Assembly: GCA_900318645.1 (NCBI GenBank)
Contig: ONLH01000016.1
Location: 1 to 60,682 of the forward strand
Length of the DNA stretch: 60,682 nucleotides
Direction of reading: 5' to 3'
Origin: an uncultured Prevotellaceae bacterium
GTDB lineage: Bacteria; Bacteroidota; Bacteroidia; Bacteroidales; Muribaculaceae
The translations under genes were made by a program, and so were the position numbers. Positions 33,979-42,108 of the stretch are shown piece by piece; position 1 is the first letter of the stretch, and each line of letters starts with the position of its first letter. The notes beneath the pieces are model-generated. The model worked only from the letters and a program-made list of their open reading frames with translations, did no database searches and was not told the origin of the DNA.

Positions 33979-34878
33979 ATGAAAAAACAATTGAAGATAT
34001 GGCTGGAGTGCTTCAGGCTGCGGACATTGCCCGTATCGATGAGCGGTGTGATCATCGCCATCGGGCTCGCCAAGTGGCACCACCAGTTCCAATGGTTACC
34101 TGCGTTGCTGTGCCTGACGTTTGCCCTGCTGGCACAGATTGCGTCCAACACCGCCAACGAGTACTTTGACTTCAAGAAAGGTACCGACAAGCCGGGGCGC
34201 GTGGGACCTCGCCGCGGCGTGACCGAGGGCGATATCCGTCCCGAGACGTTGAGGAACGTCACCTTCGGCCTGCTGGCACTTGCCGGTGTGGTGGGCTGCT
34301 GCCTCATCCCCTACGGCGGGTGGTGGCTGCTGCCCGTGGGCATCGTCATCGCTCTGACAGCCCTGGCCTACAGCACTGGGCCTTATCCCTTGTCCTATCA
34401 CGGCCTGGGAGAGCTGACGGTGTTTATCTTCTTCGGCCTTGTGCCCGTCAACCTGACCTACTATGTAATGGCTTTGAGGTTTGACCCGTTGGTGTTGCTG
34501 TTCTCCATTGCCATCGGTCTGTTGGGTGTCAATGTGCTGCTGGTCAATAACTACCGTGATGTAGAGGATGACCGCGAGGCGGGCAAGAAGACCCAGACGG
34601 TCATGCGTGGACGTCCCGTTACCGCCTTTGCCTATCTGCTCAACGGCTACTTGGGCATGGCGATACTTGCCGTATTCTGGTTTATGATTGGCTACATGCG
34701 TCTGTTGCCCATGTGGACGCTGGTTATACCCGTTCTCTACCTGGTGATGCACACTGCCACATGGTACAAGTTGCGTCACCGCGACGGTGCAGCCCTTAAT
34801 CCCCTGCTGGGCGCAACGGCTCGCAATATGCTCATCTTCACGTTACTATTCACTATTGTATTTATCATCTACAGCTGA
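33979..34878 (+). CDS. menA: 1,4-dihydroxy-2-naphthoate prenyltransferase
   Basis: A 299-residue membrane enzyme of the UbiA family that attaches the prenyl chain to dihydroxynaphthoate in menaquinone synthesis. The two Asp-rich motifs that bind prenyl diphosphate with magnesium are visible: NEYFDFKKGTD near residues 60-70 and NNYRDVEDDREAGKKT near 191-206. Eight to nine hydrophobic helices. A -7 box (TAATTTTG, 33945-33952) lies 26 bases before the start. queA follows after only five bases, so the two are co-transcribed although their pathways differ. The prenyl donor may come from the polyprenyl synthase at 39970-40935. Confidence 0.95.
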   Translation: MKKQLKIWLECFRLRTLPVSMSGVIIAIGLAKWHHQFQWLPALLCLTFALLAQIASNTANEYFDFKKGTDKPGRVGPRRGVTEGDIRPETLRNVTFGLLALAGVVGCCLIPYGGWWLLPVGIVIALTALAYSTGPYPLSYHGLGELTVFIFFGLVPVNLTYYVMALRFDPLVLLFSIAIGLLGVNVLLVNNYRDVEDDREAGKKTQTVMRGRPVTAFAYLLNGYLGMAILAVFWFMIGYMRLLPMWTLVIPVLYLVMHTATWYKLRHRDGAALNPLLGATARNMLIFTLLFTIVFIIYS

Positions 34879-34883
34879 TTATC

Positions 34884-36128
34884 ATGGCTACCACGATTGA
34901 CGACATACGCGCCCTGCGCATCGCCGACTATGACTACGACCTGCCCGACGAACGCATTGCCAAGCATCCACTCGCTGAGCGCGAACAGTGCAAACTGATT
35001 TATTACAAAGGAGGAAAAATTGAGGAACGCCGATTCTGGGAAGTGCCGTCGCTGCTGCCCGAAGGCTCAACACTCATCTATAACAACACGCGCGTCATCA
35101 ATGCCCGCCTGCGCTTCCGCAAGGAAACAGGCTCGACGATAGAAATCTTCTGCCTCGAGCCGGTATTGCCACGCGACTATGAGCAGATCTTCCAGACCAC
35201 AGGCCACTGCGTGTGGCAGTGCCTTGTGGGTAACAGCAAACGTTGGAAACAGGGCTCGCTCACGCAGGCCGTCACCATCGAGGGCCGCGAGGTCACCCTT
35301 GCCGCCACACGTGGTGAGCAGCGTGGCAATGCCTGGGAAATCGCCTTTGACTGGGACGGTGGACAGAATGGGGAACAGATCACCTTTGCCGACGTGCTTG
35401 ATGCCATCGGCGAAATTCCCATTCCGCCTTACCTGAACCGTGGTACCGAGGCCAGCGACTCAACTGACTATCAGACTGTCTATAGCCACATTGACGGCAG
35501 CGTGGCCGCTCCGACGGCAGGCCTGCATTTCACCGACGAGGTGTTGGCCGAGTGTGACCGTCGAGGCATCACGCGCCGCGAGATTACCCTGCACGTGGGC
35601 GCAGGCACATTCCAGCCCGTCAAGAGTGAACACATCGGCGACCACCCGATGCACTACGAGTTCATCAGCGTGGAGCGCCAGGTCATAGAGGACATTCTCC
35701 ATGCTACGGGACCCATCATCGCTGTGGGCACGACCAGCGTACGCACCCTTGAGAGCCTCTACTACATCGGCCAGATTTTAGAGAGCAATTCTGAAGCCGA
35801 TGAGGAGGCGCTCACCGTCACCCAGTGGATGCCTTATACCACGCCGTGTGAGATCTCTACCGCTAGAGCGCTGCAGAACATCATCGATTACCTTGACCGA
35901 CATCATGCCGACACTTACATGGGAAGCACCCAGCTGATGATTGCTCCAGGCTTCGAATACCGCATCGTCAGTGGTATGATCACCAACTTCCACCAGCCCC
36001 AATCCACGTTGCTGTTGCTGGTGGCCGCCTTTGTCGGCAACAACCAGTGGCGCGGCATCTACGGCTACGCCATGGCCCACGACTTCCGCTTCCTCTCCTA
36101 CGGCGACGCCCAACTCCTCCTGCGCTGA
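34884..36128 (+). CDS. queA: S-adenosylmethionine:tRNA ribosyltransferase-isomerase
   Basis: A 414-residue enzyme that moves the ribosyl part of SAM onto preQ1 at tRNA position 34, giving epoxyqueuosine. PDERIAKHPLAEREQCKLI near residue 20, LIYNNTRVINARL near 66, PTAGLHFTDEVL near 211 and the C-terminal GMITNFHQPQSTLLLLVAAF are all family signatures. It contains the insert typical of Bacteroidetes QueA and has normal length for that group. It starts five bases after menA and is read from the menA promoter. No other queuosine genes are in the window. Confidence 0.97.
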   Translation: MATTIDDIRALRIADYDYDLPDERIAKHPLAEREQCKLIYYKGGKIEERRFWEVPSLLPEGSTLIYNNTRVINARLRFRKETGSTIEIFCLEPVLPRDYEQIFQTTGHCVWQCLVGNSKRWKQGSLTQAVTIEGREVTLAATRGEQRGNAWEIAFDWDGGQNGEQITFADVLDAIGEIPIPPYLNRGTEASDSTDYQTVYSHIDGSVAAPTAGLHFTDEVLAECDRRGITRREITLHVGAGTFQPVKSEHIGDHPMHYEFISVERQVIEDILHATGPIIAVGTTSVRTLESLYYIGQILESNSEADEEALTVTQWMPYTTPCEISTARALQNIIDYLDRHHADTYMGSTQLMIAPGFEYRIVSGMITNFHQPQSTLLLLVAAFVGNNQWRGIYGYAMAHDFRFLSYGDAQLLLR

Positions 36129-36243
36129 TGATGCTGTGTCATCAATCAGTTGGAGATTGTTATTTATTTAATGTTTAATTAGACGTTTGAGTACAATAGT
36201 CCTGATTTGTAGGCAGACAAGAGAAGAATTCGATAATTTTCAT

Positions 36244-36251
36244 TACTTTTG
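36244..36251 (+). promoter_or_regulatory. -7 box of the ATP-grasp gene
   Basis: TACTTTTG, 41 bases before the start codon. I see no TTTG at the right distance upstream. Confidence 0.6.
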
Positions 36252-36292
36252 TCGCCACAACTGACAGAGTCACGCAATGAGTTTATATCCTT

Positions 36293-37462
36293 ATGAATAA
36301 TAATGTCATCGTTATCGGTTCTGACCATCACAACACGCTGGGGGTTGTCGAGAGTCTGGGGATGGCTGGGATATCGCCCTATGTGATCATTGTATCCAAA
36401 AACATGGTATCACGCAGTTTTGTATTGAAAAGCAAGTACTGTAAGGACCGCGGTTTCTCAACCACCTATGACGACCTCATCAGCCTGCTGCACAAGAACT
36501 TTGACCATGGCGAAAACGAAAAACACATCGTCATTACTACCAATGACCAAACAGCTTCATTATTAGATAACCATCTTGACGAACTGTCATCCTTCCTACT
36601 GCTGTCCGGGACTGGCAAGCAAGGAGAATTGGAACATTGGATGGATAAACTCAACATGATTGAATTGGCAAAGGCCGTGGGTATGAATATCCCCGAGACA
36701 ATCACTGTCAAGAGAGGTGAAACCGTCGATGATTTTGTCTTTCCCTGCATCACCAAGTCGGTATCTACGTTGAAGGGGGCCAAAAGTAACTTGCGGATTT
36801 GCCGTGATGCCAACGAGCTGAACGCGTTCCTGTCCAGGCAGACCCAATATGACGAGATTCAGGTGCAGCAATTCATCGATAAGGATTTTGAGTATCAGTT
36901 TATTGGCTGCTCTATCGATGGTGGCCGTGAAATCATTATCCCTGGCAGAGCCCACATCGTTCGCCCCAACGGCTATGACAACAATTTCCACAAGGAATTT
37001 GTCAAGAACGATGATTCCTTTAACGAAGTACTGGACAAAGCCAAGGCCTTTATCCGCCAAACCCGTTATTCTGGCCTCTTCAGCATGGAGTTTCTCCGTG
37101 ACAAGGGCGGTACCGACTATTTCCTTGAGATGAACTTCCGCAACGACGGTGGCGCCATCTGTGTGACAGCCTCGGGCACTAACCTACCCTATCTATGGTA
37201 CTTAAGCCAGACTGACAACACTGCATTTCAAGCCCAACTTGACGCATCAACATTTACTCCGGTGGTCTATACTCCTATCTTTCATTATTTCTACTGCATG
37301 ACATCAGGAGAGGTATCATTCAAAGAATGGTTCAGAAACAACCGGCGAAGCAATCAATTTTCTACTTACTTCAGTGATGACACAGCCCCTTTCTGGCAGC
37401 ATCTGAAGAATGAAAGAAGATACTTACTAAGGGCTCTTGCCCATTATCTTTTCCGCCTCTAG
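36293..37462 (+). CDS. ATP-grasp ligase, probably in surface polysaccharide assembly
   Basis: A 389-residue cytoplasmic protein of the ATP-grasp fold. The N-terminal nucleotide-binding-like domain (VIVIGSDHHNTLGVVESLGMAG) is followed by the ATP-grasp part: FPCITKSVSTLKGAKSN near residue 150 for the ATP-binding Lys, VQQFIDKDFEYQFIG near 190, and the metal-binding YFLEMNFRNDGGAICV near 276. Such enzymes join an amine to a carboxylate, for instance adding amino acids to glycans. The C-terminal 80 residues contain aromatic stretches (HYFYCMTSG). The next gene is a Wzx-like flippase, which supports a role in glycan modification; the substrate is not readable. Confidence 0.85.
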   Translation: MNNNVIVIGSDHHNTLGVVESLGMAGISPYVIIVSKNMVSRSFVLKSKYCKDRGFSTTYDDLISLLHKNFDHGENEKHIVITTNDQTASLLDNHLDELSSFLLLSGTGKQGELEHWMDKLNMIELAKAVGMNIPETITVKRGETVDDFVFPCITKSVSTLKGAKSNLRICRDANELNAFLSRQTQYDEIQVQQFIDKDFEYQFIGCSIDGGREIIIPGRAHIVRPNGYDNNFHKEFVKNDDSFNEVLDKAKAFIRQTRYSGLFSMEFLRDKGGTDYFLEMNFRNDGGAICVTASGTNLPYLWYLSQTDNTAFQAQLDASTFTPVVYTPIFHYFYCMTSGEVSFKEWFRNNRRSNQFSTYFSDDTAPFWQHLKNERRYLLRALAHYLFRL

Positions 37463-37545
37463 CATTGCGGCGGTCACTCCCGCCAACCGCCATGCTTTGA
37501 TTCATCTTTCACCAAAACGCCATTACTTACAGTCCTAAAAACATG

Positions 37546-37585
37546 GTATTAATACTGAATATTTCAGTTTTTAGTATTAATTTTG
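37546..37585 (+). promoter_or_regulatory. Promoter with overlapping inverted repeat, flippase gene
   Basis: The -7 box TAATTTTG (37578-37585) overlaps AGTATTAAT (37573-37581), which is the exact reverse complement of ATTAATACT at 37548-37556. The left arm also lies in the perfect palindrome GTATTAATAC (37546-37555). A regulator binding both halves would cover the promoter. Confidence 0.5.
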
Positions 37586-37637
37586 CCGCGTTTTAAAAAG
37601 AAATCACGATAGCTGAATAGAAGAGAAACGAAAGAGC

Positions 37638-39170
37638 ATGGCAGAGTCAAGGGTACGTAATACCAATAGGAACATATTGGGTGGCATTGTCAACCGCATT
37701 GTCATGTTGCTCCTGCCGTTCATTGTAAGGACAGCTATCATCAAGATTTTTGGTGCAGAATACTTAGGACTGAATAGTCTTTTCTCGGCGATACTTAATG
37801 TATTATCGCTAGCCGAATTGGGATTTGGCAGCGCGATGGTATTCAGCATGTATAAGCCGATTGCCGAGAACAATGTTGAAGAAGTATCGGCGTTGCTGAA
37901 CCTGTACCGTAAGATATACCGCATCATCGGCTCGTTCATCCTGATTGTAGGTCTTGCTCTGTTACCCTTCCTTAATCACTTAATCAAGGGAACGCCGCCC
38001 GAGGGAATGAACATCCATGTCCTGTATGTGATATTCCTGTCGGGAACGGTACTGAGCTACTTCCTGTATGCCTACAAATCGTCCATCTTGACCGCCGCCC
38101 AGCACGGTTATGTGATGACCAATATCTCCTCGGTACTGGCTATCGTACAGGAGTTAATCAAGCTTGCCGTTGTGGTCATCTTCAAGGACTTCTATCTTTA
38201 TTGCCTAGTTGCCCTGCCGTTCACGGTAATCAACAACCTGATTATTAACTATGTCGTCAAGAGGGATTACCCCCAATACCAGTGTTATGGCAGTCTCGAC
38301 AAGGGGACGCTGACCGACATCAAGAAACGTGTTACGGGCCTGTTCATGTACAAGATCTGTTATGTGTTCCGTGACATGTTCGGATCAATTGTAGTATCTG
38401 CTTTTATCGGCCTTGCAGTGCTCGGTGAATACAACAACTACATGTACATCTACACTTCGGTGGCAGGAATACTGAATCTGCTGCGGACCAGCATGCAGGC
38501 CAGTATCGGCAACAGTATCGCCGTCGAGAGTGAGCGTAAAAACCATGACGACTTCAGGCGGTTCCATTGCCTGTACATCTTCCTGGCTACGTGGTGTGCC
38601 GTGAGCATGCTCAGCCTGTATCAGCCCTTCATCACCGTGTGGATCGGCAAAGAGTATCTGCTCGACAACCTGACGATGGTTGCCTTGTGCGTCGTGTTCT
38701 TCTGGGGCAACAATTGCGATATGTGCATGACCTACCGCCATGCTGCAGGCCTGTGGTGGCAAGACCGCTACCGCCCCGTTGTTGAGTCGATCGTGAACGT
38801 GGTCTTGTGTCTGGTTCTGGTCAAGCCGTTGGGTGTTCTAGGTGTTGTCTTGTCATCCTTCTTCTGCAAGTTCGTCATCAACTCAGTGTGGGCCTCATGG
38901 GTACTTTACAGGTTCTACTTCAAGAGCTTCAAACTGCAATCTTACCTGCAGCGCCTGATGTTCTACCTTGGAGTGTTTATCGTCACAGCAGGCATCGTTA
39001 CCGGCATCTGCAGCCTCCTGCCTCTCGACGGTGTATCACGACTGATTGCCTATGGGGTCGTCTGCCTCATCGTTCCACCGCTGATCATGTATCCCCTGTA
39101 CCGTATTCTGCCTGAGGCAAAATCGGCATTCCAATTTGTCAAAAACGTCATTAGAGTCGGCATCAAGTAA
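37638..39170 (+). CDS. Wzx-like polysaccharide flippase
   Basis: A 510-residue protein with about 12-14 hydrophobic helices, of the polysaccharide transporter (MOP) family that flips lipid-linked glycans across the inner membrane. The start RNTNRNILGGIVNRIVMLLLP and the early segment FGAEYLGLNSLFSAILN, LAELGFGSAMVFSMY are typical. It lies 175 bases after the ATP-grasp gene with its own promoter. No glycosyltransferases follow, so this is a small two-gene glycan module rather than a full capsule locus. The downstream 26 bases are a terminator hairpin. Confidence 0.92.
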   Translation: MAESRVRNTNRNILGGIVNRIVMLLLPFIVRTAIIKIFGAEYLGLNSLFSAILNVLSLAELGFGSAMVFSMYKPIAENNVEEVSALLNLYRKIYRIIGSFILIVGLALLPFLNHLIKGTPPEGMNIHVLYVIFLSGTVLSYFLYAYKSSILTAAQHGYVMTNISSVLAIVQELIKLAVVVIFKDFYLYCLVALPFTVINNLIINYVVKRDYPQYQCYGSLDKGTLTDIKKRVTGLFMYKICYVFRDMFGSIVVSAFIGLAVLGEYNNYMYIYTSVAGILNLLRTSMQASIGNSIAVESERKNHDDFRRFHCLYIFLATWCAVSMLSLYQPFITVWIGKEYLLDNLTMVALCVVFFWGNNCDMCMTYRHAAGLWWQDRYRPVVESIVNVVLCLVLVKPLGVLGVVLSSFFCKFVINSVWASWVLYRFYFKSFKLQSYLQRLMFYLGVFIVTAGIVTGICSLLPLDGVSRLIAYGVVCLIVPPLIMYPLYRILPEAKSAFQFVKNVIRVGIK

Positions 39171-39196
39171 TCAAGTCTTTCCCCATTGAGACTTGA
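39171..39196. terminator. Hairpin filling the gap between convergent genes
   Basis: TCAAGTCT (39171-39178) pairs exactly with AGACTTGA (39189-39196). The whole 26-base gap between the flippase stop and the tatD stop is this hairpin. Confidence 0.7.
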
Positions 39197-39967
39197 CTAT
39201 AATGCTAAACCGAAAAGGCGGGCCGCATTGCGGTCGGTGGCATTGCTGACGGCCTCTGGGGTCACACCCATGGCCTTGGCGATAAAGTCGTTGACGTGAG
39301 GGATGTAGGCGCTCTCGTTGCGCTTGCCGCGGTGGGGAACGGGCGTCAGATAAGGAGCATCGGTTTCCAGCAGCAAGCGGTCTAGACCGATGACAGGCAA
39401 CAAAGCTGACACGGTACTCTTCTTGAAAGTCACCACACCGTTAACACCGAAATAGAAATCTCCCCTACGGCGGACTCGCTCTACATCGGCCGGCGTTTCG
39501 GCAAAACAGTGGAACACTCCTTGGGGCACGGGGCAGTCCAAGTGGTCAATAACGTCAAGGATGTCGTCAAGGGCCTCTCGGCAATGGATGATAAACGGCA
39601 CCCCCAACTCATGGCACCAGTGCAACTGGATATCCAGCGCATGCTTCTGCTGTTCTCGCCAAGTCTTGTCCCAATACAGGTCAATGCCAATTTCTCCTAT
39701 AGCCACTATCGGATACTTGTCGAGCATGGGACGCATCCGGTTGAGCACATCGAGGTAATCGTCATGTACATCCTCGGGGTGCAATCCCAGCGTCATCGAA
39801 ACATAGTCAGGATACTGTTCATGCAGCGCCACAAGTCGCGGCACGCTCTCCAAGTTTTCGTTAGGCAGAATAATGTGTCGCACTCCAGCCTCGCGGGCAC
39901 GGGCTATCACCTGGTCGCGATCCTCGTCAAAGGCATCGCAATAGATATGAGAATGAGAGTCTATCAT
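39197..39967 (-). CDS. tatD: TatD family metal-dependent DNase
   Basis: A 256-residue TIM-barrel metal-dependent hydrolase; TatD proteins act as 3'-5' exonucleases in DNA repair. MIDSHSHIYCDAF gives the HxH metal site at residues 4-6, GEIGIDLYWDKTW near 93 the bridging Glu, and PFIIHCREALDD, GVFHCFAETP and LLETDAPYLTP the remaining ligands. Full length. It starts two bases after the stop of the polyprenyl synthase gene, so the two are translated from one mRNA. Confidence 0.96.
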   Translation of the reverse strand: MIDSHSHIYCDAFDEDRDQVIARAREAGVRHIILPNENLESVPRLVALHEQYPDYVSMTLGLHPEDVHDDYLDVLNRMRPMLDKYPIVAIGEIGIDLYWDKTWREQQKHALDIQLHWCHELGVPFIIHCREALDDILDVIDHLDCPVPQGVFHCFAETPADVERVRRRGDFYFGVNGVVTFKKSTVSALLPVIGLDRLLLETDAPYLTPVPHRGKRNESAYIPHVNDFIAKAMGVTPEAVSNATDRNAARLFGLAL

Positions 39968-39969
39968 GA

Positions 39970-40935
39970 TTAAAACTTGCGGCCAGCGAGTTTATTGGTG
40001 AGAGCGATGAAAGCGTCCTTGTCCTCGTCGCTCATTTGTACACGACTGAAGGCGGCAACAGCAAGATCATTATAGCGAGCAATGGCATCTTCGGCAAGCT
40101 GTCGCACACCCAGGCGCTCATAAAGAGCAGTAACGCCACATACCTTTTCATATCGAGTGGTATATGGGTCATTGAGCCAGTGACGCAACTCATCGGCATC
40201 ATCACCCTGAGCTTGCTGCATGGTACTGATGAGCAGGAAAGTCTTCTTGTTATTCATGATGTCGCCACCAATTTCCTTACCGAAAGTCTTTGGATCGCCC
40301 CACACGTCAAGCACATCGTCACGAAGTTGGAAAGCGAGTCCCATATTCACGCCTGCTTCATAGAGCAAGTCGGCCTGCTCAGGCTCGGCCTCAGCAACAA
40401 GGGCTCCAGCCTTGAGGGCACATCCCAGCAAAACCGACGTCTTGAGACGTATCATGTTAATATACTCATCGACAGTGACATCGTTGCGGCATTCATAGTC
40501 CATATCCCATTGCTGGCCTTCATAAATCTCAATGGCAGTCTTATTAAAGAGGTCCATTACCTGCCAATTGCGAGTACGGGCAATATACTGCGTGGCAATG
40601 GTCAACATCGTATCACCACTCAAGATTGCAGTATTGTCGTTCCAGCGGCAATGAACAGTGGGCTTTCCTCGACGCACGTCGGCATTATCCATCACGTCGT
40701 CATGCAGCAGTGTGAAGTTGTGGAACATCTCAATACCCAAAGCAGCATCAATGGCTTTGGCAGGATTACCACCCATCGCATCACAAGCCATGAGAGCCAA
40801 TACTGGACGTACTCGCTTGCCGCCCAGGGCCATGTGATAGGCTATGGGCTCATAGAGCTGGTTGGGCTGCTCGGGATAAGGTATCGCAGCGATTGCTTGA
40901 TTGACAGAGTCGAGATATTCTTGGAAAGGTTTCAT
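39970..40935 (-). CDS. Polyprenyl diphosphate synthase (short-chain, IspA/GGPPS-like)
   Basis: A 321-residue isoprenyl synthase that condenses isopentenyl diphosphate onto allylic primers. The first Asp-rich motif is LLHDDVMDNADVRRG near residues 78-92 and the second FQLRDDVLDVWGDP near 207-220, then GGDIMNNKKTFL. The spacing and residues fit farnesyl or geranylgeranyl diphosphate synthases; chain length cannot be set from reading alone. Products feed undecaprenyl and menaquinone synthesis, linking it to menA and ispH in this window. tatD follows after two bases. A TCTAA-type repeat lies directly upstream. Confidence 0.93.
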   Translation of the reverse strand: MKPFQEYLDSVNQAIAAIPYPEQPNQLYEPIAYHMALGGKRVRPVLALMACDAMGGNPAKAIDAALGIEMFHNFTLLHDDVMDNADVRRGKPTVHCRWNDNTAILSGDTMLTIATQYIARTRNWQVMDLFNKTAIEIYEGQQWDMDYECRNDVTVDEYINMIRLKTSVLLGCALKAGALVAEAEPEQADLLYEAGVNMGLAFQLRDDVLDVWGDPKTFGKEIGGDIMNNKKTFLLISTMQQAQGDDADELRHWLNDPYTTRYEKVCGVTALYERLGVRQLAEDAIARYNDLAVAAFSRVQMSDEDKDAFIALTNKLAGRKF

Positions 40936-40939
40936 ATTT

Positions 40940-40982
40940 TGTTAGATTTTAGATGCTAGATTTTAGACGTTAGACATCAGAC
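40940..40982. repeat. TTAGA/TCTAA-type repeat
   Basis: Degenerate units such as TTAGATTTTAGATGCTAGAT and TTAGACGTTAGACAT, filling most of the gap between the polyprenyl synthase start and the upstream lipoprotein gene. Related to the arrays at 22178-22258 and 57191-57236. Confidence 0.6.
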
Positions 40983-40993
40983 TTAATACAATA

Positions 40994-41650
40994 TTAATCC
41001 TTTTTGAGGGCGGCTTTATAGGCTGTCTCAAAGGTGTTGAAATCGGCAGGTGTATAGAGGTCTCGCAACTGGTTGATACGAGCATTGATATCGTTCATGT
41101 CAGCATTAGGCTGGTTGGCATCGGCAGCAAGAGCAGCACCCAAAGCCGCCGGACGCGAACACTGGACATAGACATTCATCTGTTCTTCAATCGAGAAACC
41201 ATCGACAATGCCCTGCAACGTGCTATCAAAGACCTCGACATGACGGTCATAACCCACCGTGTAGCATAGCCAATGGATGAGCGAGAGATAGTCAGCAGCA
41301 GAGTCGGTGTCAAACTCACGCCTCTTCAACAGTTCCACCATCGGTGGGCACTTGAGTTGAGCCAACTCTCGTGGCGAGAGCGAAATCACATGTGCAGCCT
41401 GGAAAAGCGAGTCGCGCCCATCGGCCATCAACACGGCGGCAAAGGCGCGGTTGGCAGCCTTGACCTGCCATGGCCACGTCAGGCTATCGCTGCGCAGGGC
41501 ATCAAATCGCTGTACCGTCTGATGCATCGCGGCAGTGTCGCCCCAAGCCTGCAGGAACTCCTGCCCCATGGCTTCGCCTCGCTTGCTCGCGTTGTCACAT
41601 GCCGTCAACACGACCATCAAGCACAATAATATCAGTGGTAATCGTTTCAT
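40994..41650 (-). CDS. Lipoprotein, unknown function
   Basis: A 218-residue protein with a lipoprotein signal (MKRLPLILLCLMVVLTAC; Cys 18). The mature part is helical and polar (DNASKRGEAMGQEFLQAW, DINARINQLRDLY) without motifs I can name. Its ATG overlaps the stop of the lipoprotein gene before it by four bases (ATGA type), so the two are translationally coupled and probably act together. Confidence 0.75.
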   Translation of the reverse strand: MKRLPLILLCLMVVLTACDNASKRGEAMGQEFLQAWGDTAAMHQTVQRFDALRSDSLTWPWQVKAANRAFAAVLMADGRDSLFQAAHVISLSPRELAQLKCPPMVELLKRREFDTDSAADYLSLIHWLCYTVGYDRHVEVFDSTLQGIVDGFSIEEQMNVYVQCSRPAALGAALAADANQPNADMNDINARINQLRDLYTPADFNTFETAYKAALKKD

Positions 41651-41961
41651 CGTTTCTCGTTGTCTTCAGGGAAAATGGATTGATACAATGCCCGATCTTT
41701 CTCCTTGAGATAGGAACGGAACGCCTCGTCAAAGGCACGCACCGCCGCCGAGTCACGCTTCAAGGCATAAACACTCTGCTTGGCCTTGGCGTCCATTACG
41801 GCTCGTTCCATCGACATCGTGTCGGTGTGATCTACCGCCACAAGTGCCGCAGCGGCCCTCATGCCGCTATCACGTGCCTCGGCATCGAGGGGCGATTTCT
41901 TCTCACCACACCCACCCAGCAGCATTAAGGCTATAAAAACTATCGGTAATAAATGTTTCAT
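41647..41961 (-). CDS. Small lipoprotein, unknown function
   Basis: A 104-residue protein with a lipoprotein signal (MKHLLPIVFIALMLLGGC; Cys 18) and a short helical mature part (DAEARDSGMRAAAALVAVD, AFDEAFRSYLKEKDRALY). It shares the look of the following lipoprotein (both small, helical, Ala-rich) and overlaps it by four bases. A -7 box (TATATTTG, 41983-41990 minus) is 21 bases upstream and serves this pair, possibly also the downstream polyprenyl synthase and tatD genes. Confidence 0.75.
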   Translation of the reverse strand: MKHLLPIVFIALMLLGGCGEKKSPLDAEARDSGMRAAAALVAVDHTDTMSMERAVMDAKAKQSVYALKRDSAAVRAFDEAFRSYLKEKDRALYQSIFPEDNEKR

Positions 41962-42108
41962 TTCTTACTGTATATTTTGCCGCAAATATATCAAAAAAAA
42001 GCCTCACATCAGCAACAATGCACAAGAAAAACACACTACCGTCCACGATTGTCAGAATATTGTTATATATTTGCCGAGGATTTGAGCTAATCATCCTAAA
42101 TAACAGAC

